Below, piece by piece: positions 19,460 through 29,334 of a DNA stretch of 64,000 nt. The DNA comes from Phaeobacter sp. 11ANDIMAR09. GTDB taxonomy: Bacteria > Pseudomonadota > Alphaproteobacteria > Rhodobacterales > Rhodobacteraceae. The number at the start of each line of letters is the position of its first letter. Within the stretch, counting starts at the first letter, position 1. The notes beneath the pieces were generated by a model. That model was not told the origin of the DNA, did not search any database, and saw only the letters and a list, made by a program, of their open reading frames with translations. The translations under genes were made by a program, and so were the position numbers. Where the stretch lies: contig NZ_LIKT01000007.1 in assembly GCF_001294455.1 (NCBI RefSeq), forward strand, positions 1 through 64,000, in the 5' to 3' direction.

Positions 19460-20542
19460 CTACCGCACTTTCAGGGTGGCCAGACCAATCATCGCCAGGA
19501 TCAGCGCGATGATCCAGAAACGGATCACAATCGTGGGCTCGGCCCAGCCCTTTTTCTCATAGTGGTGATGGATTGGCGCCATCAGGAACACCCGCCGTCC
19601 GGTGCGCTTAAAGTAAAGCACCTGAATGATCACCGACAGGGCCTCCAACACAAACAAGCCGCCAACGATGGCCCAGACCAGCTCGTGTTTGGTGACCACC
19701 GCAATCGCCCCCAAAGCGCCGCCCAGGGCCAGCGAGCCAGTATCGCCCATAAAGACCGCAGCGGGGGGCGCATTGTACCACAAGAAGCCCAGACCACCGC
19801 CAAAGAGCGCGGCAGCAAAGATCAGGATCTCTCCGGTGCCCGGCACGTAGTGCACATCCAGATATTCGGTGAAATCGACTCGGCCCACCGCATAGGCAAT
19901 CACGCCCAGGGTGCCCGCTGCGATCATCACCGGCATGATCGCCAGACCATCCAGACCATCTGTCAGGTTCACCGCATTGGCAGAACCCACGATGACGCAG
20001 ATCACAAAGGGCACGTAGAAATAGCCCAGATTTATCAATGTATCCTTGAACACCGGCAGGGCCAGCTGGTTCTGCAGCGCCTCGGGGTGAAAGGCCCGTG
20101 CACAGAGCGCCGCGATCACCGCGATTATGATCCCCAAAAGCAGCCGCACCTTGCCAGAAACCCCGGCGGTGTTCTGCTTGGACACCTTGGCATAATCATC
20201 CGCAAAGCCGATCAGCGCAAAAGAGAGCGTCACAAAAAGCACCAACCAGACAAAGGGATTGTCTAGCCGTGCCCAGATCAGGGTCGCCGTCAGCAGCGCC
20301 CCAACGATGAGCAACCCGCCCATTGTGGGGGTGCCGGCCTTAGTGAAATGCCCCTCTGGGCCGTCATCGCGGATCGGCTGCCCCTTGCCCTGTTTGCGGC
20401 GCAGCACATTGATCAGCGGCTTGCCAAACAGAAAGCCAAACAGAAGCGCCGTCATAAAGGCGCCCCCTGCCCGGAAGGTGATATAGCGGAACAGGTTGAA
20501 AAAATCGCCGCCATCCGACAGGGCCGTCAGCCAATAGAGCAT
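19460..20542 (-). CDS. mraY: Phospho-N-acetylmuramoyl-pentapeptide-transferase MraY
   Basis: MraY is the inner membrane enzyme that makes lipid I from UDP-MurNAc-pentapeptide and undecaprenyl phosphate. The 360-residue product has ten membrane helices and the family motifs [10 protein letters not shown], the aspartate pair [34 protein letters not shown] and [15 protein letters not shown]. It sits 36 bp downstream of murF. Confidence 0.97.
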   Translation of the reverse strand: MLYWLTALSDGGDFFNLFRYITFRAGGAFMTALLFGFLFGKPLINVLRRKQGKGQPIRDDGPEGHFTKAGTPTMGGLLIVGALLTATLIWARLDNPFVWLVLFVTLSFALIGFADDYAKVSKQNTAGVSGKVRLLLGIIIAVIAALCARAFHPEALQNQLALPVFKDTLINLGYFYVPFVICVIVGSANAVNLTDGLDGLAIMPVMIAAGTLGVIAYAVGRVDFTEYLDVHYVPGTGEILIFAAALFGGGLGFLWYNAPPAAVFMGDTGSLALGGALGAIAVVTKHELVWAIVGGLFVLEALSVIIQVLYFKRTGRRVFLMAPIHHHYEKKGWAEPTIVIRFWIIALILAMIGLATLKVR

Positions 20543-20578
20543 CTCGGATTGATCCTCGCCTTTACATAGGTTTCAAGA

Positions 20579-21988
20579 TTAGCGCTTGCCATGACCCAAT
20601 TCCCGGATGCCGTCAACGATCTTGGACAGCCCCGCACTCAATGACCCCTTGGCCAGCACAATATCGCCACAGCCCAATTGTGTGGGCAAATCTGGCAGCA
20701 CATCCTCAGAGGTTGCGTAGTGCGATCCACGCTTTTCCGCAGGTAGAGCTTGATGGAGGTGGGCCATAAGCGGGCCAATACAGTGCACCCTGTCTATGGC
20801 CTCCAGTGCCGCCAGATCAGCCAGCCCCGCATGCAAGGCCACCTCCTGCGGTCCTAGCTCGCCCATGTCACCAAGATAAGCAATCTTGCGCCCCTTGACG
20901 CCCGCATCAGATCCCAGATCCGGCGTTGCCGCCAGTACAGCCAGCGCCGCTGCCATAGAGGTCGGATTGGCGTTGTAGCTGTCATCAAGAAGCAGCAGTT
21001 TGCCGCCCTCCATGGCGACCTCAACACGCGCGCCGCGCCCCTGTACCGGTGACCAAAGCGCCAGCACCTGCGCGGCCCGCTGTACATCTGCGCCAACCGC
21101 CGCCACACAGGCCAGCGCGCCCAGGGCGTTCATAGCAAAATGCGCCCCCAATGACTGAATGGTGAGCTGCATCTGCTCAGCGCCACAGCGCACCTCTGCC
21201 AGAGTGGCCTCCCCACTGATTTTAGTGCTCAGCAATTTATACTCTGTTGCACCCTCACCAAACCACTGATGGGCAACCCCAAGTCTCTGAGCCTCAGCCG
21301 CCAGAATCTGCGCCTCTTCGATATCGGCGTTGAGAACAGCGATACCCCCGAGCTCCAGCCCTTCCATAATGGCGGATTTTTCACGGGCAATGCCCGCCAC
21401 ATCCTCAAAGGCCTCCAGATGCACAGCAGCAACCGTAGTCACCATGGCCAAATGGGGGCGGGCCTGACGCGCCAGCGGCGCGATCTCGCCGGGGTGGTTC
21501 ATGCCGATCTCGATCACCGCAAATTCCGTGTCGCGTGGCATCCGCGCCAGCGTCAGCGGCACCCCCCAGTGATTGTTGTAGCTGGCCACCGCCGCATGGG
21601 TACGGCCCTGATCTGCCAGCATGCAGGCCAGCATTTCCTTGGTGGAGGTTTTGCCAACCGAACCGGTGACCGCAATCACCTTGGCCTGGGTGCGCGCCCG
21701 CGCGACCTGCCCCAGGCCTTCAAGCGCCGCCTGAACATCTTCGACGATCAGCAAAGGCGCATCCGCAGCCACGCCTGCCGGGCGATGGGTCACCAGGGCC
21801 GCGCCTGCGCTCTTCTCCAGCGCATGAGCCACAAAATCATGGCCATCACGGGCCGCCTTTAGCGCGACGAAGAGATCCCCCGGCTGCAAGGTACGGGTGT
21901 CAATCGAAATCCCCGAGACTTGCCAGTCGCCTATGGCCTCACCACCTGTCGCCGTTGCGGCCTCTGCCGCCGTCCAAAGCGCGCTCAT
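20579..21988 (-). CDS. murF: UDP-N-acetylmuramoyl-tripeptide--D-alanyl-D-alanine ligase MurF
   Basis: MurF adds D-Ala-D-Ala to the UDP-MurNAc tripeptide and so uses the product of ddl in this cluster. The 469-residue Mur ligase has the ATP loop AVTGSVGKTSTKEML, the carbamylated-lysine region EIGMNHPGEI and the C-terminal LDDSYNANPTSM. Its ATG overlaps the murE stop codon by four bases, indicating coupling. Confidence 0.96.
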   Translation of the reverse strand: MSALWTAAEAATATGGEAIGDWQVSGISIDTRTLQPGDLFVALKAARDGHDFVAHALEKSAGAALVTHRPAGVAADAPLLIVEDVQAALEGLGQVARARTQAKVIAVTGSVGKTSTKEMLACMLADQGRTHAAVASYNNHWGVPLTLARMPRDTEFAVIEIGMNHPGEIAPLARQARPHLAMVTTVAAVHLEAFEDVAGIAREKSAIMEGLELGGIAVLNADIEEAQILAAEAQRLGVAHQWFGEGATEYKLLSTKISGEATLAEVRCGAEQMQLTIQSLGAHFAMNALGALACVAAVGADVQRAAQVLALWSPVQGRGARVEVAMEGGKLLLLDDSYNANPTSMAAALAVLAATPDLGSDAGVKGRKIAYLGDMGELGPQEVALHAGLADLAALEAIDRVHCIGPLMAHLHQALPAEKRGSHYATSEDVLPDLPTQLGCGDIVLAKGSLSAGLSKIVDGIRELGHGKR

Positions 21989-23484
21989 ATTGCTTTTCCA
22001 TCCAAAACGGCCACCGCCATGCTGGCCTGTTCCACATCATCAAAGGGCAAGATATCCGTGCCAACCACCTGGCCGCTCTCGTGGCCCTTGCCGCAGATCA
22101 ACAGCACGTCGCCTGCGCCCAGCATATCGACCCCGCGCAGGATTGCCTCAGCCCGATCGCCGACCTCCAGCGCATCCGGGGCGCCGCCCTTGACGGCGGC
22201 GCGGATCAGGGCGGGATCTTCCGTGCGGGGGTTGTCATCGGTTACAATGACAACATCCGCATTGTCCTGCGCCGCCTGGCCCATCAGGGGGCGCTTTGTG
22301 GCATCCCGGTCCCCGCCGGCGCCAACAATCGCAATCAGCCGCCCCAAAACATGCGGGCGCAGCGCCTTGATCGCCGTGGTCACCGCATCCGGGGTATGGG
22401 CGTAATCGACAAAGACCGCAGCGCCATTGTCGCGGGTTGCGGCATGTTCCATGCGGCCGCGCACCGTGGTCAGCTGCGGCAGGGTGTCAAAGACCGCTGC
22501 GGGGTCTTCCCCCCCGGCAATCACCAGGCCGCAAGCCAGAAGCACATTTTCGGCCTGAAAGCCGCCGATAAGGTTCAACCGCTTCTGGTAGGGTTGGTCG
22601 TGCCAATTGAAGCGCAGGTCCTGCCCGGTGTCATCATAACGCAGCCCCGTAAGGCTGATATCGCCCAAGCCCCGCCCGATGCTGATCACCTCTTGCCCGC
22701 GGGCTGCGGCCACCGCGCGCATCTCTGCCCCGCGCGGGTCATTCATATTGATCACCGCGACGCCATCCTCGGGCAGAACCCGGCGAAACAGCCCGGCCTT
22801 GGCGGCAAAATAGGCCTCAAATGTCTCGTGATAGTCCAGATGATCCTGGGTGAAATTGGTAAACCCCGCCGCCGCCAGCTGCACCCCATCCAGACGGCAT
22901 TGGTCCAGCCCATGGGACGAGGCCTCCATCGCCGCATGGGTAACACCGGCCTCTGCGGCCTTGGCCAGGGCGCGGTGCAGTGTGATCGGCTCAGGCGTGG
23001 TATGGGCCAGCGGATGACTCCAGGCGCCTTCAATCCCGGTGGTGCCAAGGTTCACGGCCTCATGGCCCAGGGCGCACCAGATCTGGCGCACAAAGGTCGC
23101 CACCGAGGTTTTGCCATTGGTGCCCGTCACTGCAACCATGGTCTGCGGCTGGGCGCCAAACCACAGAGCCGCCGCATAGGCCAGCGCCTGACGCGGGTCT
23201 TCGACAATCACCACAGCGGCATGGCTTTCTTCGAGCGGCTGCGCCGCAATCTTGGCGCCAGCGGCATCGGTCAAAATCGCCACAGCGCCCTGCTCCAATG
23301 CCGCTGGGATGAATTTAGCCCCATGCACCTGACTGCCCGGCAGAGCGGCAAAAAGCGTGCCCTCTGCCACGCGACGGCTATCAACCGCGAGGCCGGAAAT
23401 CAGCGGATCTGCGCCGCCACGAGCGGTGAGGCCCAGCTCGCTTAGGGGGCGGAGGTCGGAAGTATCGTCGGGGTTGCTGCGCAT
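21985..23484 (-). CDS. murE: UDP-N-acetylmuramoyl-tripeptide synthetase MurE (meso-DAP adding)
   Basis: MurE adds the third stem residue. The 499-residue product has the ATP loop VTGTNGKTSVATF, ASSHGLDQCRLDGV and the substrate motif DNPR within VIVTDDNPRTEDP. DNPR is the signature of enzymes that select meso-diaminopimelate rather than lysine, so the wall should be of the DAP type. It is 44 bp downstream of ftsI and coupled to murF. Confidence 0.96.
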   Translation of the reverse strand: MRSNPDDTSDLRPLSELGLTARGGADPLISGLAVDSRRVAEGTLFAALPGSQVHGAKFIPAALEQGAVAILTDAAGAKIAAQPLEESHAAVVIVEDPRQALAYAAALWFGAQPQTMVAVTGTNGKTSVATFVRQIWCALGHEAVNLGTTGIEGAWSHPLAHTTPEPITLHRALAKAAEAGVTHAAMEASSHGLDQCRLDGVQLAAAGFTNFTQDHLDYHETFEAYFAAKAGLFRRVLPEDGVAVINMNDPRGAEMRAVAAARGQEVISIGRGLGDISLTGLRYDDTGQDLRFNWHDQPYQKRLNLIGGFQAENVLLACGLVIAGGEDPAAVFDTLPQLTTVRGRMEHAATRDNGAAVFVDYAHTPDAVTTAIKALRPHVLGRLIAIVGAGGDRDATKRPLMGQAAQDNADVVIVTDDNPRTEDPALIRAAVKGGAPDALEVGDRAEAILRGVDMLGAGDVLLICGKGHESGQVVGTDILPFDDVEQASMAVAVLDGKAI

Positions 23485-23528
23485 CTGCGGCCCTCACCAG
23501 GTATTAGGCCCGGGATCACTCGCCGGGG

Positions 23529-25313
23529 TCAGTTTGAAGTGAGGGTTATACCAGTCACCTCGGTGGGTTCAACTTGTGGTCTGAGCCCCAAAAGCGGCGC
23601 CAATCGCCCAATCATTTCCGCTGCCACCGGAACGGCAGTCCAGCCCGCTGTGCGGCGCTCTTCGCCATGGGCAATGACTGAAGGTTCATCCAGTGTCACC
23701 ACCAGCACATATTTGGGATCATGGGCCGGAAAGATCGAGGCAAAAGTGGCGATCACCTTGTCCTCATAATACCCACCGCGCGGTTTGGGCTTGTCGGCAG
23801 TGCCGGTCTTGCCACCGACCTGATAGCCGGGCACGCGGGCAAAGCTCGCGGTGCCTTCGGTTACCACCTGACGCAGCATGGTACGGGCTGCTGCCGCGGA
23901 TTCTTCGGACATGATACGACGCCCCAGCTGCGGGCCATCCTGCTTGAGGATGGTCGGGCTGACATAGCGCCCCCCATTGGCCACAGCCGCATAGCCAGCC
24001 GCCAAATGCATCGGCGTCGTCGAGATCCCGTGGCCATAGGAGATGGTCATTGCCGAGAGCTCGGACCAGTTCTTGGGCAGCAGGGGCTTACCCCCCTGGG
24101 CCTCAACGATCTCAAAGGGTGTGGCCTCCAGCATGCCCAGCTGCTGCAGGAAATCCTGCTGACGCTCAGCGCCAATTTGCTGCGCCAAGCGGGCGGTGCC
24201 GATATTGGAGGATTTGACAATGATCTTGGTCACTGACAGCTCATTGCCGTAGTTGCGGAAATCCTTGATCGAGAATTTCCCCCACCGCAGCGGTCCGCGG
24301 GTGTCAATGACGGTGTCCGCATTCACCAGCCCCAGATCCATGGCCTGAGCCGCCGTAAAGATCTTGAAGGTCGAGCCAAGCTCATAGACGCCTTGAACTG
24401 CACGATTGAACAAGGGGCTCACCGATGGGTCAAAGCCCGAGGTCGGCGGCGCGGGGCGCTCATTGGGATCAAAGTCAGGCAGCGAAACCACCGAGATAAC
24501 CTCGCCGGTCTGCACATCCATCAGGATCGAGGTTGCGCCTTCGGCGTTCATCAGCTTCATGCCGCCGTCCAGCACCCGCTCAGCCGCTGCCTGCACGGTT
24601 AGATCCAATGAGAGCTCAAGAGGTTTGGTGCCATTGCCCGGGTTGCGCAGGTAGTCGTCAAACTGTTTTTCGACGCCTGCCACCCCGATCACCTCGGCGG
24701 CGCTGACCCCTTCCTTGCCAAAACTCGCACCGCCCAGAACATGGGCCGCAACCGAGCCATTGGGATAAAGGCGCATCTCGCGCGGGCCAAACAATAGGCC
24801 GGGATCTCCAATATCATGTACAGCTTGCTTTTGCTCGGGGCTGATTTTCTTTTTGATCCACAAAAACTTGCGTGATCCGGTGAATTTCTCAAGCAGGTCG
24901 GCATGATCAAGATCCGGGAAGATCTCGACCAGTCGGTCCACCGCATTTTGCGGATCAATCAGTTGCTGGGGCTGCACATAGAGCGAGTGTGTCTCAAAAT
25001 TGGTCGCCAGAATGCGCCCCTGGCGATCGACGATATCAGCCCGCTGCATGGCAATTGCGCTGCCCGCCACGCTGGCAACTGGCTCACGCGGTTCAGAGGT
25101 CGCCATGACCCCCATCCGCGCGGCAACCGCTGCGTAGGCACAGAGAAAAAACACCCCCAGAACCAACAGGCGCCCTTCGGCGCGCTGGCGCGATTTCACC
25201 TGCATCTCGTCATGGCGTTGACGGATATTCTCTTTCTCGATGACGTCAGGGTTTTCGCCTTTAGCGCGGGCATCCAGAACCCGGGCAAGGGGGCGCAGCG
25301 GTTTGCGGATCAT
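23529..25313 (-). CDS. ftsI: Peptidoglycan D,D-transpeptidase FtsI (PBP3)
   Basis: FtsI is the class B penicillin-binding protein that crosslinks septal peptidoglycan with FtsW. The 594-residue product has a cytoplasmic N-terminus, one membrane helix (LLVLGVFFLCAYAAVAARM, about residues 48-66), the PBP dimer region and all three catalytic motifs: STFK in ELGSTFKIF, SSN in VKSSNIGTARL and KTGT in QVGGKTGTADKP. The start overlaps the ftsL stop codon. Confidence 0.96.
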   Translation of the reverse strand: MIRKPLRPLARVLDARAKGENPDVIEKENIRQRHDEMQVKSRQRAEGRLLVLGVFFLCAYAAVAARMGVMATSEPREPVASVAGSAIAMQRADIVDRQGRILATNFETHSLYVQPQQLIDPQNAVDRLVEIFPDLDHADLLEKFTGSRKFLWIKKKISPEQKQAVHDIGDPGLLFGPREMRLYPNGSVAAHVLGGASFGKEGVSAAEVIGVAGVEKQFDDYLRNPGNGTKPLELSLDLTVQAAAERVLDGGMKLMNAEGATSILMDVQTGEVISVVSLPDFDPNERPAPPTSGFDPSVSPLFNRAVQGVYELGSTFKIFTAAQAMDLGLVNADTVIDTRGPLRWGKFSIKDFRNYGNELSVTKIIVKSSNIGTARLAQQIGAERQQDFLQQLGMLEATPFEIVEAQGGKPLLPKNWSELSAMTISYGHGISTTPMHLAAGYAAVANGGRYVSPTILKQDGPQLGRRIMSEESAAAARTMLRQVVTEGTASFARVPGYQVGGKTGTADKPKPRGGYYEDKVIATFASIFPAHDPKYVLVVTLDEPSVIAHGEERRTAGWTAVPVAAEMIGRLAPLLGLRPQVEPTEVTGITLTSN

Positions 25314-25672
25314 TGGCCGGGCTCCTCACCACTCTGGGCGTTCAGACCCGAGACATCAACGCCTTCGGTAATCAACAAAGCTGGCTGCACCGGGTAGGAG
25401 ACCTCATCTACCCGCCCGAACTGATCAGGGCGCAGCGGCAACAAGCCAAGGCGTTCAAAGTTGAGCTCCGCCAGTTCCATCAGCCGGTCAGGACGGTTGA
25501 GATAGGCCCATTCCGCCCTGAGCACACTAAGCCGTTCCTGCGCAGCGCCGATTTCACGTTGCAGCCCACGGGTCTCTTTTAGCACCTGCTGGGTGGCGTA
25601 GTTTTCGCGGTAGGCCCAAAAGGCGAGTCCAAAGACGGCCAGAGCCGTCAGCGCATAGAGCAAAGACTTCAT
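25310..25672 (-). CDS. ftsL: Cell division protein FtsL
   Basis: A 120-residue bitopic protein with one membrane helix (residues about 3-21) followed by a coiled coil ([20 protein letters not shown]) and the [20 protein letters not shown] motif of the alphaproteobacterial FtsL family. It forms a complex with FtsB and FtsQ at the septum. It overlaps both rsmH and ftsI by ATGA-type junctions. Confidence 0.85.
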   Translation of the reverse strand: MKSLLYALTALAVFGLAFWAYRENYATQQVLKETRGLQREIGAAQERLSVLRAEWAYLNRPDRLMELAELNFERLGLLPLRPDQFGRVDEVSYPVQPALLITEGVDVSGLNAQSGEEPGQ

Positions 25673-26661
25673 TTTCGCCCCTCTTTCAGCTGAGGCATGC
25701 TCAGATCCTTCGCGGTGATCGGCGCCGGAGCCGCCTCGGTCCGTCGGCCAACCCGCAATCGGGCGGACCGGGAGCGTGGATTTTCTGCCAGTTCCTCGTC
25801 ATCGGGACCCACGGCCTTGCGGGTCACCAGTTCGAACTGCGACGGCACCTCTTCGATTTCAGGCGCATAGCGGTTGGCGCGCCCGGTCTTGTTGGCCCGA
25901 TGCTGAAAGAAGCGCTTGACCATGCGATCCTCGACAGAATGGAAAGTGACAACCGCCAGTAGCCCGCCGGGCTTGAGCGCACGCTCCGCCGCCAGCAAAC
26001 CGTTGAACAGCTCTTCGTATTCGGCATTTACGGCAATCCGCAGAGCCTGAAAACTGCGTGTCGCAGGATGTGACTGGCCTGGTTTTGAACGCGGCAGGCA
26101 GCCCTCAACCAGCTGAGCCAGCTGCAGGGTTGTGGTGATCGGTTCCAGCTCGCGGGCCTTGACGATGGCCTTGGCGATACGGCGGCTGGCGCGCTCCTCA
26201 CCAAAGTGGAACAGGATATCGGCCAGCTGCACCTCGGAAAGTTCCGCCACCAGATCCGCAGCCGACGGCCCGGCCTGCGACATCCGCATATCCAACGGCC
26301 CGTCGCGCATAAAGGAAAAGCCGCGTTCCGCCAGATCCAGTTGCATCGAAGATACGCCAAGATCCAGCACCACGCCGTCCAGATCCTGAGCATATTCATC
26401 CATTTTGGAAAACACACCCTGCTGCATAATCAGACGGTCGCCATACTCCCCGGCCCAGGGTTTGGCGAGCTCAAAGGCCAGCGGATCACGGTCGACGCCG
26501 ATGACCTGACCGGCTCCAGCCTCAAGCAATCCGCGGCTATAGCCGCCCGCACCAAAGGTACCATCCAGCCAACGCCCCGACACAGGCGCAACCGCTTTGA
26601 GAAGGGGGCGCAGCAGAACCGGAACATGGGGAGCAGAGGGGGCGGGGTGTTCCGTGGTCAT
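25669..26661 (-). CDS. rsmH: 16S rRNA m4C1402 methyltransferase RsmH
   Basis: RsmH methylates N4 of C1402 in 16S rRNA. The 330-residue product has APHVPVLL at the N-terminus, the SAM-binding motif [44 protein letters not shown] and [14 protein letters not shown], all standard for the family. It follows mraZ by three bases. Confidence 0.96.
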   Translation of the reverse strand: MTTEHPAPSAPHVPVLLRPLLKAVAPVSGRWLDGTFGAGGYSRGLLEAGAGQVIGVDRDPLAFELAKPWAGEYGDRLIMQQGVFSKMDEYAQDLDGVVLDLGVSSMQLDLAERGFSFMRDGPLDMRMSQAGPSAADLVAELSEVQLADILFHFGEERASRRIAKAIVKARELEPITTTLQLAQLVEGCLPRSKPGQSHPATRSFQALRIAVNAEYEELFNGLLAAERALKPGGLLAVVTFHSVEDRMVKRFFQHRANKTGRANRYAPEIEEVPSQFELVTRKAVGPDDEELAENPRSRSARLRVGRRTEAAPAPITAKDLSMPQLKEGRK

Positions 26662-26664
26662 TTC

Positions 26665-27168
26665 TTATGCGCCTCCGGCGCCATCAAGGAACTCCAGCGG
26701 GTCAAACCCTTCTGGCAGCTCATCCATCCATTTGTCGGCAAGCGCCATTTCTTCTTCTTCATAGGTCTCGGGCTTCCAGATCTGGAAGGTATCACCGGCC
26801 GCCATAAAGAAGGCTTCTTTTTCCAAGTCGATCTTGTTGCGCAGCTTGGCTGGCAACACCAGGCGACCCGTCTCATCAATTGTGGTGGGAAAGGACTGGC
26901 CATGAAACAGGCGCTGCAGCATCTTGCGCTGCATAGAACCACGCGGCAGAGCGTCGATTTTGTCATCGACCTCTTCAATCGCTTCGATGGTGTAGCATTC
27001 CAGGTAGTTGCGGCGATGGTCGCCATAGACGATAACCAGCTCCGGATTCTCTCCGGACTTCCAATTCGGGTCGCTGGCTTCGATCACACGACGAAAGGAG
27101 GCCGGAATCGATACCCGCCCCTTTGTGTCCACCTTATGGTGGCTTTCGCCTCTGAACCTACGGCCCAA
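26665..27168 (-). CDS. mraZ: Transcriptional regulator MraZ
   Basis: MraZ is the nucleoid-associated DNA-binding regulator at the head of the dcw operon. The 167-residue product contains two SpoVT-AbrB-like repeats, HKVDTKGRVSIPASFR and TIDETGRLVLPAKLRN, in line with the ring-forming family. The start is a TTG at 27168 (GGGCG eight bases upstream, within GAGGGCG); no ATG is available. The C-terminus is longer and more acidic than in E. coli MraZ (152 residues). Confidence 0.93.
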   Translation of the reverse strand: MGRRFRGESHHKVDTKGRVSIPASFRRVIEASDPNWKSGENPELVIVYGDHRRNYLECYTIEAIEEVDDKIDALPRGSMQRKMLQRLFHGQSFPTTIDETGRLVLPAKLRNKIDLEKEAFFMAAGDTFQIWKPETYEEEEMALADKWMDELPEGFDPLEFLDGAGGA

Positions 27169-27221
27169 GAATTCGCCCTCTACCTGCGCCCGGCGGCGCG
27201 TTGCCTTCCCCAGAAACTAAG

Positions 27222-27431
27222 GAAGGCGGGTTGATCTGCTGCCACTGATCAACCCGCCTCCTAATTCCCGCTTAGCGGGGTGTCCGACTGCGCGCGCCAC
27301 CTGGGGGGATGTCTGCTCGCCCGCGCGCCGGATCTCTCATTGTTCGGATGAAATGAAGGCCTGTATGAACCTGCTTATTATTATGAGCTGGGGTCTTTAG
27401 CGCCCCGATGTGCTCTTCGTCGCATCCGATG
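27222..27431 (-). ncRNA. upsM: UpsM-like sRNA / long dcw 5' leader
   Basis: In Rhodobacter sphaeroides the dcw operon has an unusually long leader whose 5' part is released as the abundant sRNA UpsM, ending at a terminator-like hairpin. Here a promoter-like pair (27438-27466) would place the 5' end near 27431, about 263 nt before the mraZ start. A perfect 13-bp hairpin (27224-27236 with 27247-27259, 10-nt loop) would close an RNA of about 210 nt and is followed by a T-rich stretch. A smaller 5-bp hairpin precedes it (27267-27279). Position, length and hairpin match the known case; the sequence itself was not compared. Confidence 0.6.
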
Positions 27432-27437
27432 AATTAG

Positions 27438-27466
27438 GGATACTATGGGAAATCATGGCCTGACAA
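27438..27466 (-). promoter_or_regulatory. Putative promoter of the dcw leader
   Basis: On the minus strand TTGTCA (27461-27466, five of six to the -35 consensus) is followed by a -10-like region containing TAGTAT (27440-27445, spacing 15) or GTATCC (27438-27443, spacing 17). A GTGGG half-site of the kind bound by MraZ touches the -35 box (27467-27471). The -10 match is weak, so this is an inference from position. Confidence 0.35.
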
Positions 27467-27700
27467 CCCACTATTAAAAAAACTCGCCACAATACCGCCT
27501 CGAACGCCGCAGAGAAGCCACATTTCATTAACCATATTCTGAAAAATATCGCCCTATTTGCGCCAAAAGCGGCATCAAACACTACATATAGTGAGGCAAA
27601 AAAGTTGTAGAAAGGCACAAGGTTTGGCCCATGAAATCCCAACTCGAGACCAACTTGTTAACAACAGATTAAGAGTTCACTTAATGTTCTAGCCTCAATC

Positions 27701-27721
27701 TGTGCATAACTCTGTGGGTAA
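27701..27721 (-). promoter_or_regulatory. Pair of DnaA-box-like sites upstream of dcw
   Basis: On the minus strand TTACCCACA (27713-27721, one mismatch to TTATCCACA) is followed three bases later by TTATGCACA (27701-27709, a full match to TTATNCACA). Two boxes in tandem in an AT-rich gap upstream of a division operon could bind DnaA. They are too few to argue for a replication origin. Confidence 0.35.
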
Positions 27722-27786
27722 TGAGAATCGAAGGCGGACTCAGCGCTCCGATTCGGAAAAACTGCACTGCAAGGGAGAGCTCATGC

Positions 27787-27840
27787 CCCATCTCGTCCCA
27801 AAATCGGACCCCGAATTCCCATGGGTCCCATAATTTCCCA
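27787..27840 (-). promoter_or_regulatory. Cluster of TGGG repeats, possible MraZ binding region
   Basis: Read on the minus strand this stretch contains five TGGG tetramers (plus-strand CCCA at 27787, 27797, 27818, 27827 and 27837) with spacings of 9-10 bases inside two groups, plus one GGGG between the groups. MraZ binds TGGG/GTGGG repeats with about 10-base periodicity upstream of dcw operons. The cluster is about 320-380 bases upstream of the putative leader promoter, which is farther than expected, so the assignment is tentative. The remainder of the 27432-28015 gap shows no gene; a hairpin GAGTTTTG / CAAAACTC lies at 27908-27933. Confidence 0.3.
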
Positions 27841-28015
27841 TATTCGCAAATTCAGCGCATATCACCCCTGGGTTGTGACGAGGGCTGCGAGCCCCGCAGG
27901 ATCAGGCGAGTTTTGTAGAATACCTCAAAACTCAAGCCGACCTGTAATGCCCAAGGCGCCCACTCATACTATTGGCGCCTCAGACAAGGGAAATAGCAGC
28001 ACGGCGCAACGAGGC

Positions 28016-29131
28016 CTAAGCCATGCCGCCCGCCACAAGCCCCTTGGCAATTTGTGCATAGGCCTCAGCAATTGGCCCCGCTCCTGTGGCGACAGGCCTA
28101 CCGGCATCCCCGGCCAGGCGGGTGTCAAGATCAATGGGCAGCGCTCCGAGCAAAGGCAGACCCAGCGCCTCGGCCTCGGCCGCGACACCCCCATGACCAA
28201 AGATATGATGCTCACCGCCACAATCCGGGCAGGTGAAGAAGGACATGTTCTCGATCAGACCCAGAACCGGCGTCTTTAGGGTTTTGAACATATCCAGCGC
28301 CTTGCGGGCATCTATAAGTGCAACATCCTGCGGCGTGCTGACAACAATGGCGCCGCTCAATTCGCTCTTGGTGCAGAGGGTCAGCTGCACATCCCCCGTT
28401 CCGGGCGGCAGATCAACGATCAGCACATCTAACTCGCCCCAGTTCACCTGGCCCAACATCTGTTGCAGAGCCCCCATCAGCATGGGCCCCCGCCAGACGA
28501 CAGCCTTGTCTTCGGGCACCATAAGACCAATGGACATCAGGGTGACGCCATGGGCGTGCAAAGGTTCTATCACAGTGCCATCGGAACTGCTTGGCCGCCC
28601 AGAGACCCCCATCATACGCGGCTGGCTTGGGCCATATATATCGGCATCCAGCAAACCAACGCGCCGCCCCTGCCGCGACAGCGCCACCGCCAGGTTGGCA
28701 CTGACGGTAGACTTCCCCACGCCTCCTTTGCCAGAGGCCACAGCCAGAATACGGGCAACCCCTTTGGGTTTGATTGGTCCAGCTTGGGCTTTTGAGTGTC
28801 CGCCAATTTTTAGACTTGGCGCTGCGCCCGCCTTAGGCGGGGAAGACGCAGGCGCATCTGCCGGACCATGGGCTGTCAGCGCCACCGAAACAGCCCCCAC
28901 CCCGCTGAGCGCCAGAACAGCGGCCTCCGCCGCGCGACGCAGAGGCTCCATGTGTTGCGCTATTTCGGGGCTTGGGGCTTCGATGACAAAACGGACCTTA
29001 GCCTGCCCCTCTGTGCCCGGCATCTCATCAAACCTTAGCGCACGCACCATATCCCGAGATATCAAAGTACCCCCATCCGGCAGCGCCAAGCGCTCCAGCG
29101 CGGCTTTTACCTGTTTCTGTGTTACCGGCAT
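28016..29131 (-). CDS. mrp: Mrp/NBP35-family iron-sulfur cluster carrier
   Basis: Mrp (ApbC) is a P-loop ATPase that carries and delivers iron-sulfur clusters in the cytoplasm. The 371-residue product has an N-terminal MIP18-like domain (residues about 1-90), a low-complexity linker, the deviant Walker A motif ASGKGGVGKSTVSANLA, DADIYGPSQPRM and the cluster-binding CxxC in MSFFTCPDCGG. A strong AGGAGGG precedes the ATG at 29131. Confidence 0.94.
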   Translation of the reverse strand: MPVTQKQVKAALERLALPDGGTLISRDMVRALRFDEMPGTEGQAKVRFVIEAPSPEIAQHMEPLRRAAEAAVLALSGVGAVSVALTAHGPADAPASSPPKAGAAPSLKIGGHSKAQAGPIKPKGVARILAVASGKGGVGKSTVSANLAVALSRQGRRVGLLDADIYGPSQPRMMGVSGRPSSSDGTVIEPLHAHGVTLMSIGLMVPEDKAVVWRGPMLMGALQQMLGQVNWGELDVLIVDLPPGTGDVQLTLCTKSELSGAIVVSTPQDVALIDARKALDMFKTLKTPVLGLIENMSFFTCPDCGGEHHIFGHGGVAAEAEALGLPLLGALPIDLDTRLAGDAGRPVATGAGPIAEAYAQIAKGLVAGGMA

Positions 29132-29334
29132 GTCCCGCCCTCCTACGCCCGATTCCCAAGGCCCACCCCTAGCTCAAGGAGCTGTCTTGGTGAAGCAGGC
29201 AGCCTGGACCCGCCCGGCCCATTCCGCAAGGGAAAGCAGGCAGAGGGTCCGAGCAAGTTGCCCCATCGGAAAGCAGAAATGGACAATTTCGCCCAAAAAA
29301 CAGCCTGTTTACAAAAGGGTAACAATCAACCCAT

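Noticed and set aside
27397-27642. An 81-codon minus-strand frame in the dcw leader
   Set aside because: It overlaps the putative promoter and the start of the UpsM-like RNA, is AT-rich and resembles no protein.
27169-28015. Replication origin, suggested by AT-rich DNA and two DnaA-like boxes
   Set aside because: Only two boxes are present, and no dnaA, hemE, parAB or gidA gene is nearby.
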